The notes beneath the pieces were generated by a model. That model did not search any database, was not told the DNA's origin, and worked only from the letters and a program-made list of their open reading frames with translations. The position numbers and the translations under genes were made by a program. Shown piece by piece: positions 15,801 through 25,298 of a stretch of 33,600 nucleotides of DNA. The DNA is from [Streptosporangium] indianense (GTDB lineage: Bacteria > Actinomycetota > Actinomycetes > Streptomycetales > Streptomycetaceae): assembly GCF_021474405.1 (NCBI RefSeq), contig NZ_JAKEIO010000083.1:1-33600 (forward strand), written 5' to 3'. Within the stretch, counting starts at the first letter, position 1. Each line of letters begins with the position of its first letter.

Positions 15801-16347
15801 CACTGCCTCCATGAAGCGACTACATCCATCCGTACCGACAAGTACCGCACACATCGGGCAAGCCGTACACGCCGCACCGCACGGACACCCCGCCCCGAAC
15901 CGGCCGGGCAAGTGAACGAACGTTATCTCCAGGATCCCGTAACCGGCAGTTTCGCGGTGGATACCGAGGGGGAAATCACACGTTGGGACAAGCGCAAGGG
16001 GAGCCGCATCGGGACTGCCGTACCGCCGCACCACCCACACACCGCGGCGGCAGGGCACCTCGGCGAAGGCGAACAGGGCACACAGGGCACGCACCGCACG
16101 TACCGCACGCACAGCGCACCGGGCACGCACCGCACGCAGGGCAGACACGGCGCACCGGCGGGGAGCCTCGTCACCCCACAGATCGGGGACCCCCGTCGCA
16201 CCACCGGCGTCACACACGCCACACGCCACGCTCTACCCCAGCAGCTCGGGCGACTGATGCGGCTCACGCGGCTCACGCCGCTCTCGCGGTCGACGCCGCC
16301 CGTCTTCGCAGCTGCTTCCCACGAGGGCACACGGGGGGCGGAGCCGT
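15801..16347. other. Gene-free divergent spacer between icmB and the alpha/beta-hydrolase
   Basis: No frame here looks like a protein. The stretch holds repetitive CACCGCACG-type sequence, including an exact 16-bp direct repeat GGGCACGCACCGCACG at 16085-16100 and 16121-16136 (36-bp period). Near icmB, on the minus strand, TTGTCGGTAC lies around 15828-15837 but lacks a fitting -10. No other site was recognised. Confidence 0.4.
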
Positions 16348-16366
16348 CCTGTCGTGTACCGACAGG
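16348..16366 (+). promoter_or_regulatory. Hairpin overlapping the ribosome binding site of the hydrolase gene
   Basis: CCTGTCG (16348-16354) and CGACAGG (16360-16366) form a perfect 7-bp stem with a 5-nt loop. The two last stem bases are the first two of the GGAGG (16365-16369) that serves the ATG at 16376. If transcribed, the stem would partly occlude the site; as DNA it could also be an operator. Confidence 0.5.
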
Positions 16367-16375
16367 AGGTCGGCC

Positions 16376-17239
16376 ATGAAGGTCACCAGGGCTGCTCTGC
16401 CCTTTCTTCCGCTCTGCGAGCGCCTGCTGCCGGGCCGGCTCGCGGGACTCTCCATGGCCCTGCTGAAGGCCACCGCCCTGGAGATCGCGATCCTGGCGGG
16501 GCATCTCCTGCTCTACCCGTCCGGCATCACCCAGGAGCGGCGCATCCCCGCCCCGGCACTGCCCGCGGACGGCGCCGCCCAACTGCCCACGCAGGCCAAG
16601 CCGCCGGTCCTCCTGCTGCACGGCTTCATCGACAACCGCTCGGTCTTCGTCCTGCTGCGCCGCAGCCTCGCGCAGCACGGCAGGCAGCGGATCGAGTCCC
16701 TCAACTACTCACCGCTGACCCGCGACATACGCGCCGCCGCCGAACTGCTCGGACGGCGCGTCGAAGAACTCTGCGAGCGCACGGGGGCCGAGCAGATCGA
16801 CATCGTCGGGCACAGCCTGGGCGGCCTGATAGCGCGTTACTACGTGCAGTGCCTCGGCGGTGACCGGCACGTGCGGACCCTTGTCACGCTCGGCACGCCG
16901 CATTCGGGGACCCGAGTGGTGCCCTTCGCCGACGCGCACCCCATCGTGCGCCAGATGCGCCCCGGCTCACCGGTGCTCGAGGAGCTCGCGGCGCCCGCCC
17001 CTGACTGCCGTACGCACTTCGTCAGCTTCTGGAGCGATCTCGACCATGTGATGGATCCGCTGGAGACGGCCTGTATCGACCATCCCGACCTGATGGCGGA
17101 GAACGTGCGCGTGACCGGCATCGGTCATCTCGCCCTGCCCGTGCACCCCGCCGTCGCCAACGGCGTACGGCAGGTCCTCGACACGGCCCTCCCGGGTGAA
17201 CCGTCCACCGAACACACCGACGGTCTGACAGTCGCCTGA
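16376..17239 (+). CDS. Alpha/beta-hydrolase, lipase/esterase type
   Basis: A 287-residue protein from ATG 16376 (MKVTRAALPFLPLC), with GGAGG 6 nt upstream. A hydrophobic N-terminal region (about 25-48, LSMALLKATALEIAILAGHLLLYP) suggests membrane association or a signal anchor. The hydrolase core shows the oxyanion strand VLLLHGFIDNRSV (78-90), the nucleophile elbow GHSLGG (Ser147), GTPHSGTR (173-180), a DHVMDP motif (probable acid Asp223) and GIGHLALP (His251). This layout is that of the bacterial triacylglycerol lipase / EstA-LipA group. The substrate cannot be told from sequence. It is divergent from icmB and precedes the M23 peptidase gene on the same strand by 219 nt. Confidence 0.92.
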   Translation: MKVTRAALPFLPLCERLLPGRLAGLSMALLKATALEIAILAGHLLLYPSGITQERRIPAPALPADGAAQLPTQAKPPVLLLHGFIDNRSVFVLLRRSLAQHGRQRIESLNYSPLTRDIRAAAELLGRRVEELCERTGAEQIDIVGHSLGGLIARYYVQCLGGDRHVRTLVTLGTPHSGTRVVPFADAHPIVRQMRPGSPVLEELAAPAPDCRTHFVSFWSDLDHVMDPLETACIDHPDLMAENVRVTGIGHLALPVHPAVANGVRQVLDTALPGEPSTEHTDGLTVA

Positions 17240-17458
17240 GACTCGTCATACAGCGGACACTCAGCGAAACAGCAGCGATCAACCTCGAACAAACTTCGAA
17301 CACAGGGCCAAACCCGTGCCCGCCGTCCGCCAAAACACGGCCGAATGCCCGTTTCCTGCGCGCGCGAAACCTGCCGAAGATTGTCGTGCCCGCGTACCGC
17401 CGGGTACAGTCGCCGCACTGCTCTGGCAGCCCCTGTTGTCGAGGCGAAAGAGAAGTTG

Positions 17459-19021
17459 GTGAACGACCGTCACCCGTCGGGGACCATGACCCCGGCTCCG
17501 GCTTCCGACGCCGCCTCCGCGCACTACGCGTCGTACAACACCCAGGAAGCCCAGTACGGCGACTTCACCACGTACGGCGACTACGCCGCCACCGGATTTG
17601 ACGCCTCGGGTACCCACGGCGCCGGTTTCGAAGCCACCGGGCACACCACCGCGAGTTTCGCCCACGACCCCCTCTTCGGCGACATGACGGGTGCCGGCCA
17701 CGACTCGGGGACGTACGACACCGGCCACTGGCCCACCGGAACGCACGAGAACGCGCACTACGACGCGTACGCGGCCCAGCACCACGCCGCCTACGACACC
17801 GGTGTGTACGACACGACCTCCTGGTCGGCCGAGCAGCAGCCGATGTCGGCCATCCCGTCCCAGAGCCCGTCCCCCGACGCCACCGGGCAGTGGGAAGCCG
17901 GCGCCTGGCTCCAGCCCGACCAGTCCGGCAACCCGGCCGACCACACCCAGCAGTGGGACTGGGGCACGCAGACCTTCGACACCGGCGCCTACGACGCGAC
18001 CCAGTGGAACTCCGACGGCACCCCCGCACCGGCCCCCGACGCGTACGAGCGCCCTGCCGACACCTTCGACCAGCACGGGACGACGGCCTTCGACCAGCTG
18101 GAGACCGCGACCTTCGACCAGGTCACCTACGACGAATCCGCCGAGGCCGGCTACCACGGCCCCGACGCGGACGGCGACGAGCCGGGCTCCACCGGTGAAC
18201 TGCCCGTCGTCGCCCCGCTCCTGGACGGCCAGGAGGACGTCGCCCCGGCCCCGTCCTCGCGGGCGGCCGCGCGCGCCGGCTCCCGCTCCCGCCGCCGTAC
18301 CCCTCCCAAGCGCTCGGCGCTGATGACCATCGCGGTGCCCTCGGCGTGTGTGATGGGTGTCGCCGGGATCGCCGCCGCCTCCGTCGGCAGCTTCGGCGAC
18401 GACAGTGCCGCGGAGGCCCGGACGACCGCGGCGGATGCGCAGCCGGTCAAACCGGCCGCCGCCAACAACAAGCTGGACACCCAGCTGCAGAGCCTCTCCG
18501 CCGGTGCCGACGACTTCGCCGACCGGGCCAGCCGCACGCAGGAACGCATCGACCTCAAGGCGCAGCAGGCGGCCGAGCGGAAGCGGGCGGCGGAGGAGGC
18601 GGCCCGCAAGGAGCGGCTGCGCCCCAAGTTCGCTCTGCCGGTCGCCCGGCACGGACTCAGCGCCTACTACGGCCAGTCCGGCATCAACTGGATGTCCCTG
18701 CACACCGGCATCGACTTCCCCGTCTCGTACGGCACGACCGTGATGGCCGCGACCGACGGCACCGTGCGCACGCAGTGGAACAGCGCGTACGGCAACATGC
18801 TGATCCTCACCGCGAAGGACGGCACGGAGACGTGGTACTGCCACCTCTCCACGTACACGGTCCCCTCGGGTACGACGGTGAAGGCCGGGGATCCGATCGC
18901 GCGCTCCGGCAACTCCGGCAACTCCACCGGCCCGCACCTGCACTTCGAGGTGCGCCCGGGCGGCGGCTCGGCGATCGACCCGCTGCCGTGGCTGCGCAGC
19001 CACGGCATCGACCCGTCGTAA
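17459..19021 (+). CDS. Membrane-anchored M23 (LytM-type) peptidase with long disordered N-terminus
   Basis: A 520-residue protein from GTG 17459 (MNDRHPSGTMTPAPASD); an ATG at 17486 is possible. Residues 20-240 are low complexity, rich in Tyr, Asp, Thr and Phe with recurring TYDTG, VYDTTSW and TFDQ units. After a basic stretch, residues 287-310 form one membrane segment, then a coiled coil (335-390, LKAQQAAERKRAAEEAARKE). The M23 domain (395-510) has all zinc ligands: HTGID (His415, Asp419) and HLHFE (His495), plus YCHLS (His462). The peptidase should face the wall and the disordered part the cytoplasm (inference). Such domains cut peptidoglycan cross-bridges or activate other hydrolases. It is convergent with pcrA. 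Confidence 0.92.
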   Translation: MNDRHPSGTMTPAPASDAASAHYASYNTQEAQYGDFTTYGDYAATGFDASGTHGAGFEATGHTTASFAHDPLFGDMTGAGHDSGTYDTGHWPTGTHENAHYDAYAAQHHAAYDTGVYDTTSWSAEQQPMSAIPSQSPSPDATGQWEAGAWLQPDQSGNPADHTQQWDWGTQTFDTGAYDATQWNSDGTPAPAPDAYERPADTFDQHGTTAFDQLETATFDQVTYDESAEAGYHGPDADGDEPGSTGELPVVAPLLDGQEDVAPAPSSRAAARAGSRSRRRTPPKRSALMTIAVPSACVMGVAGIAAASVGSFGDDSAAEARTTAADAQPVKPAAANNKLDTQLQSLSAGADDFADRASRTQERIDLKAQQAAERKRAAEEAARKERLRPKFALPVARHGLSAYYGQSGINWMSLHTGIDFPVSYGTTVMAATDGTVRTQWNSAYGNMLILTAKDGTETWYCHLSTYTVPSGTTVKAGDPIARSGNSGNSTGPHLHFEVRPGGGSAIDPLPWLRSHGIDPS

Positions 19022-19076
19022 CGTCCCGGCAGCCGCGGCTCCCACCCGCGCCCGGTCACGTCCCGGCAGCCGCGGC
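19021..19076. repeat. 19-bp exact direct repeat after the M23 gene
   Basis: ACGTCCCGGCAGCCGCGGC occurs at 19021-19039 and again at 19058-19076 (37-bp period), the first copy starting at the last base of the M23 stop codon. Confidence 0.8.
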
Positions 19077-19103
19077 CCGACCGCACCGAGCAACGCCCCG
19101 GCA

Positions 19104-19132
19104 GCTCCCGCCCGCGTCGAGCGCGCGGGAGC
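19104..19132. terminator. Terminator hairpin between the M23 gene and pcrA
   Basis: GCTCCCGC (19104-19111) pairs with GCGGGAGC (19125-19132), and CGC/GCG continues the stem inside after one mismatch. It lies between convergent stop codons at 19021 and 19154, so it can act on both transcripts. Confidence 0.65.
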
Positions 19133-19153
19133 CCAGCGGTTCACCTCACGGCG

Positions 19154-21631
<2,478 letters not shown>

Positions 21632-21640
21632 CGCTCTCCG

Positions 21641-21663
21641 AGTCTAGGGCGCCCCACTGACAG
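21641..21663 (-). promoter_or_regulatory. PafBC/RecA-NDp-like promoter of pcrA
   Basis: Read on the minus strand, CTGTCAGTGG (complement of 21654-21663) is followed by 7 nt and TAGACT (complement of 21641-21646). This matches the LexA-independent damage promoter type, with one mismatch in the first element. The expected start lies only 2-3 nt before the ATG at 21631, so the transcript from it would be nearly leaderless. It has the same spacing as the SWIM promoter at 11579-11601. Confidence 0.75.
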
Positions 21664-21953
21664 CCCGCCGCCGCCCTGAGAACATCGCCGCGCACCCGGT
21701 GTCCCGCCGACCGCACGGAGGCGCGTTGTCGCCCTCCATGACGGCATGATCACGCCCTGCTATTGCCACTACATACGCGGATCTTTGACCACGAATCCCC
21801 CTTGATCGCTCACTCTCGGCAACGCCCGGGGATAAGGTCACGAAAATGTATCGGGCATATCACCCATCAACCTTCACAGGGGCCACACCAGTTGGCTACC
21901 GTGCGACCAGGCCGCACGACCCCCACCGGCGAACGTCGCCGGGCCGCGCGGCC

Positions 21954-22104
21954 TCCGCCGAGTCCGGTGTGCCGCAGTGGCAGCCGGAGCCGGGGACCCA
22001 ACCGTGAACCTGGGGTGAATCGGCCCGACTCCCTGAGCGGAGAGGCCGTAGGGCAAACCTTCCGAACCACCCGCCCGAACCCGACAGCTAACCCGGTAGG
22101 CGGA
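21954..22104 (+). ncRNA. Cyclic-di-AMP riboswitch (ydaO-yuaA type)
   Basis: The region upstream of the NlpC/P60 gene carries the conserved core of the ydaO class in order: CCGGGGACCCAACCGTGAAC (about 21989-22008), CTGGGGTGAATCGG (22010-22023), the GGC...GGCCGTAGGGC helix region, and CCGAACCCGACAGCTAACCC (22075-22094). The ends close as a P1 helix, TCCGCC (21954-21959) with GGCGGA (22099-22104). In actinobacteria this switch controls cell-wall hydrolase genes and turns expression down when c-di-AMP is high. The ribosome binding site AAGGAG (22111-22116) starts 7 nt after P1, so control of translation start or of elongation are both possible. Promoter elements upstream (21840-21950) were not assigned. 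Confidence 0.93.
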
Positions 22105-22125
22105 ACGTGGAAGGAGTCGCCTCCC

Positions 22126-23313
22126 TTGGCGTCGCACCGCAAGTCGCGTCCTACGGGTACGCGCGTGGCAGGCATACGGACCCCCGCCCTCGCAACGGCG
22201 GCCCTCACCTCCGTGGCCCTGCTCTCCCAGTCGGCCAACGCCGCCCCCGCGGCCGACGACAAGCCCAGCCTGGAGGAAGTCGAGAAGAAGGTCGACGACC
22301 TGTACCGCCAGGCCGAGTCGGCGACCGAGAAGTACAACGCGGCCAAGGAGAAGACCGCGAAGCAGCGCAAGCGCGTCGACACCCTCCTCGACGACGTCGC
22401 CCAGCGCACCCAGAAGCTCAACGAGGCGCGCGAGGAGCTCGGCTCCTTCGCCTCCGCCCAGTACCGCACCGGCGCCGCCGCCCCGGACACGGCGACGTTC
22501 CTGCTGGCGGACACCCCGCAGGACTACTTCGACCAGACCCAGCTGATGGACCGGATGACGGGCCGCCAGAAGGTCGCGGTCGACGACTACGTCACCCAGC
22601 AGTCCGAGACGATGAAGAAGCGCCAGGAGGCCACCGAGAGCCTCGAGACGCTCACCGAGTCGCAGGGCGACCTGAAGACCGCCAAGGCCACCGTCCAGCG
22701 CAAGCTCGCCGACGCGCGCGAGCTGATGTCGAAGCTGACCGCCGAGGAGAAGGCCCGGCTCGCGGCGATCGAGAAGGAGAAGCGGGAGGAGGCCGCCCGC
22801 AAGGCCGACGAGCTGGCTCGGCAGCAGGCCGCGCGTCAGCAGGCGCAGGAGGAGGCCGCCCAGCAGCAGGACAGCGGGACGGCCTCGCCGGGCTCCACGG
22901 GATCGACGGGCTCCGGCTCGTCCTCCTCGACGGCCCCGGCCGACTCCTCGTACGCCACCAAGGCCGACAAGGCGCTGGCCTTCGCCCGCGCCCAGATCGG
23001 CAAGCCGTACGTGTGGGGCGCCGTCGGGCCCGGCTCCTACGACTGCTCGGGCCTGACCCAGGCCGCCTGGAAGGCCGCGGGCGTCACCCTGCCGCGCACG
23101 ACCTACGACCAGGTGAACGCCGGAACCACGGTTCCGCTCTCCCAGGCCCAGCCGGGTGACCTGGTCTTCTTCTACGACGACGTCACCCACGTCGGGATCT
23201 ACATCGGGAACGGCATGATGATCCACGCGCCGAAGCCCGGCACGTACGTGCGCGAGGAGTCGATCTACTACGACGGCGAGTCGGCGATCCACAGTGTGGT
23301 CCGCCCGGCCTGA
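22126..23313 (+). CDS. Secreted NlpC/P60 peptidoglycan hydrolase with coiled-coil N-terminus
   Basis: A 395-residue protein starting at TTG 22126 (MASHRKSRPTGTRVAG), with AAGGAG 9 nt upstream. The signal peptide ALATAALTSVALLSQSANAA ends near residue 40. Residues 45-250 form long coiled coils (EEVEKKVDDLYRQAESATEKYNAAKEK... QQAARQQAQEE), then a Ser/Gly/Thr linker. The NlpC/P60 domain (280-395) has the catalytic Cys307 in YDCSGL, His355 in VTHVGIY and His367 in MIHAPK. This is the RipA-like D,L-endopeptidase design that cuts stem peptides, with the coiled coil giving autoinhibition or FtsEX-type control (family knowledge). It is controlled by the c-di-AMP riboswitch directly upstream and followed by a terminator hairpin. 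Confidence 0.95.
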   Translation: MASHRKSRPTGTRVAGIRTPALATAALTSVALLSQSANAAPAADDKPSLEEVEKKVDDLYRQAESATEKYNAAKEKTAKQRKRVDTLLDDVAQRTQKLNEAREELGSFASAQYRTGAAAPDTATFLLADTPQDYFDQTQLMDRMTGRQKVAVDDYVTQQSETMKKRQEATESLETLTESQGDLKTAKATVQRKLADARELMSKLTAEEKARLAAIEKEKREEAARKADELARQQAARQQAQEEAAQQQDSGTASPGSTGSTGSGSSSSTAPADSSYATKADKALAFARAQIGKPYVWGAVGPGSYDCSGLTQAAWKAAGVTLPRTTYDQVNAGTTVPLSQAQPGDLVFFYDDVTHVGIYIGNGMMIHAPKPGTYVREESIYYDGESAIHSVVRPA

Positions 23314-23349
23314 GTGGTCTCCTGAGGGCCTCTTCGGATCTGTCGGATT

Positions 23350-23394
23350 CCCGGCTGCCTGTCGTCAGCTTGTCGTCCGCGACGGACAGCCGGG
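23350..23394 (+). terminator. Terminator hairpin after the first NlpC/P60 gene
   Basis: CCCGGCTG (23350-23357) pairs with CAGCCGGG (23387-23394). After one mismatch the stem goes on for about seven more pairs, including GTCG/CGAC. It starts 37 nt after the stop codon. The rest of 23314-23618 shows no gene; the promoter of the next gene lies at its end. Confidence 0.7.
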
Positions 23395-23605
23395 CATCGC
23401 TCCGCGGAGTGACCGGCGTGAACACAGGGCTCCCTTCCGGCCACCTCGGTTCCGGTAGTGCCCAGCGTCGACAATGACCTCGCCGCTTCCATCAGAAGCG
23501 GTGACGAATACCCGGCCCATGAGAACTCTGAGAACTCGACCGGACGGTTTCCTCGCATTTCGAGGGGCGCGCGCGTGCCCCTCCCGTAACGCGCGCGCCG
23601 CTCTC

Positions 23606-23611
23606 TAGCAT
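23606..23611 (+). promoter_or_regulatory. -10 element of a leaderless promoter
   Basis: TAGCAT ends 7 nt before the ATG at 23619, and there is no ribosome binding site in the spacer CGGCGCT. That geometry puts the transcript start at the start codon. No good -35 was found. Confidence 0.45.
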
Positions 23612-23618
23612 CGGCGCT

Positions 23619-24548
23619 ATGTCCGGTCCCTCCCCGTTCGCCACCTGGTGGTCGACATATGCGCTGGCGACCGGCACCGTGTCGGTCGGCCTGGACTCGG
23701 CGGGCTACGCCGTCCCCGCCCGCGTCACCCTCGCCCTGGCCTGCGCGGCCTGGCTGGCCGCGGCCGCGGCCCTGGCCCAGCGGGCGCGCGGCGAGTGGCG
23801 GACGGAGACCCCGGCCGCGCTCACCATGGTGGCGGCGACCGCCGTCCTGGGCACCGGCTTCTCCGCGGCCGGACAGCAGACCCTGGCGGCGGCGCTACTG
23901 GCGCTCGCCATGATGCTCTGGGCGGTACTGCTCAGCGTGGAGGCCCAGGGACGCCGCGGAACGGTGTTCCTGCGCTGCGTGGCCACCGAGGGGCTCGCCG
24001 TGCTCGGCGCGACACTCGCAGCGGCCGACGCGGCGGCCTGGCTCGCCCACGCGGCCCTCGTGCTGTTCTGGCTGGGGCTCACCCTCTACGGCCTCGCCCT
24101 GTTCCGCTTCCAGCCCCGGCAGGTGGAGGAGGGGCGCGGGGACCACTGGCTGGCGGCCGGTGCCCTCGCCATGTCGGCACTGGCCGGGGCGCGGCTCGTC
24201 GCCGCCGACAGCCCGCGCCTGTACCTGTGGAACGAGGAGAACGCCGACGTCCTGCGCACGACGACGGTCACGCTGCTCGTGCTCGCGCTGATCGCCTGCG
24301 TCGCCCTGCTGCTCGCCGAGCTCTTCTGGCCCCGGCACCTCTACGACGTACGGCGCTGGGCGACCGTGTTCGCCGCGGTCGTGACGGCCGCGGCCACCCT
24401 CGCGGTCGCCGCCGCCCTCGACGTCCCCTGGCTCGACGCCGCCGGGGAGGTGCTGCTGTGGGTCGCGGTGTCCGCCTGGCTCGGGTGCACCGCCTGGGCC
24501 CTCGACTCCGCCCGGCGCTCCCGGATCAGGTCCAGAGCACGGCGATGA
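23619..24548 (+). CDS. Multi-pass membrane protein, TehA/SLAC1-like
   Basis: A 309-residue protein from ATG 23619 (MSGPSPFATWWSTYALATG). It has eight to ten hydrophobic segments spread over its length (for example VTLALACAAWLAAAAALA, AALLALAMMLWAVLL, AALVLFWLGLTLYGLALF, VTLLVLALIACVALLLAELFW, ATVFAAVVTAAATLAVAAAL). The size and the FATWWSTYALATGTVSVGL opening resemble the tellurite-resistance/dicarboxylate (TDT, TehA/SLAC1) channel family. That is a family-level guess: I see no unmistakable motif. The 3' end overlaps the convergent membrane-protein gene by 23 bp. The start has no binding site but a -10 hexamer at leaderless distance. Confidence 0.72.
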   Translation: MSGPSPFATWWSTYALATGTVSVGLDSAGYAVPARVTLALACAAWLAAAAALAQRARGEWRTETPAALTMVAATAVLGTGFSAAGQQTLAAALLALAMMLWAVLLSVEAQGRRGTVFLRCVATEGLAVLGATLAAADAAAWLAHAALVLFWLGLTLYGLALFRFQPRQVEEGRGDHWLAAGALAMSALAGARLVAADSPRLYLWNEENADVLRTTTVTLLVLALIACVALLLAELFWPRHLYDVRRWATVFAAVVTAAATLAVAAALDVPWLDAAGEVLLWVAVSAWLGCTAWALDSARRSRIRSRARR

Positions 24549-24879
24549 AGATGTTCGCCGTGGTCAGCAGACCCACCAGGCCGAAGAGGCCCTTGTCGAC
24601 CTTCTCGTCGTCCCGCTTCACGTAGACCAGGCCGAGGATCACGATCAGCAGGGCCAGCTTCACGCCGATCTTTATGTTGTTCACCGTCTGGTCGTCGGCC
24701 TGGTTGAGGCCGACCAGGATCACACCGGTGACCAGCATCGTGAACGCGCCGTGCAGCATCGCGGGGGTGAAGCGGGCGGTACCCTCGCCCATCGCCTTCA
24801 TCTGAGTGAGGAAGCCGCCCAGGAGCGAGGCGATGCCGATGATGTGGAGGCCGACGAAGAGGTGGATGAGTACGTCCAT
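24526..24879 (-). CDS. Small integral membrane protein, four hydrophobic segments
   Basis: A 117-residue protein from ATG 24879 (MDVLIHLFVGLHIIGIASLLGGF). Hydrophobic stretches lie near 4-24, 40-60, 72-87 and 98-116, with a charged loop KRDDEKVDK between the last two. It resembles conserved actinobacterial membrane proteins of unknown function. No ribosome binding site precedes the ATG. TAGGCT (complement of 24888-24893) ends 8 nt upstream, so the mRNA may be leaderless. The last 23 bp overlap the tail of the convergent gene on the plus strand. A palindrome at 24929-24946 lies about 50 bp upstream. Confidence 0.82.
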   Translation of the reverse strand: MDVLIHLFVGLHIIGIASLLGGFLTQMKAMGEGTARFTPAMLHGAFTMLVTGVILVGLNQADDQTVNNIKIGVKLALLIVILGLVYVKRDDEKVDKGLFGLVGLLTTANIFIAVLWT

Positions 24880-25298
24880 GAGGGCGGAGCCTAATCAGGG
24901 GCTCCGGGGCCGCCCGACACCGGCCCATGGGTGCATAAATGCACCCCATAGCAGTCGATCACGGTCACTCGCCGACGAATCGACGCATCGGTCATCACGC
25001 TGAGTGAAGTAGACGGCGCGCGAGCCGGCCCACGGTCGCATATGGTCACCGTCGGTCCTCTCGGGACACTTCCGCACACCCGCCACCACGCCGCCACGGT
25101 GACGCTTAGCGTCCCCACCAGGTGCCCGGCTCCCCACCGCCGCCCGGGCCAGGGGCGGCAGTCGGACACCACCGCCGAAATGGTCCGGCGGCGGTCCGCT
25201 CCCCCCTGTGCGGGCCGTCGCCGGACGCGCAGGCCGCCCGTCCGCTCCCCGTCGGCGGCCGCACCCGCCGGCGGTCGAGGAAAGGACGTGGCCTCCAG
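24880..25298. other. Divergent spacer between the small membrane protein and the second NlpC/P60 gene
   Basis: No credible gene is present. It contains a -10-like TAGGCT (minus strand, 24888-24893), a strong dyad at 24929-24946 and a short dyad GACGCTTAGCGTC at 25101-25113. Unlike the first NlpC/P60 gene, no ydaO riboswitch core (no GGGGACCC or GACAGCTAACC) is seen upstream of the TTG at 25299. Confidence 0.5.
24929..24946. promoter_or_regulatory. Palindromic operator candidate GGGTGCAT-AA-ATGCACCC
   Basis: Two perfect 8-bp arms separated by AA form an 18-bp dyad, a typical size for a dimeric regulator. It lies 50 bp upstream of the start of the small membrane protein (minus strand) and about 350 bp upstream of the second NlpC/P60 gene. 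No regulator is assigned. Confidence 0.55.

Noticed and set aside
15820..15840. TTGTCGGTAC upstream of icmB as a third PafBC-type promoter
   Set aside because: The last two bases of the element differ and 7 nt further the hexamer is TGTAGT, which lacks the TAnnnT pattern; too weak to call.
24929..24946. Reading the GGGTGCAT palindrome as a terminator
   Set aside because: It lies in a divergent spacer upstream of both genes with a 2-nt centre, which suits a protein-binding DNA site better than an RNA hairpin.
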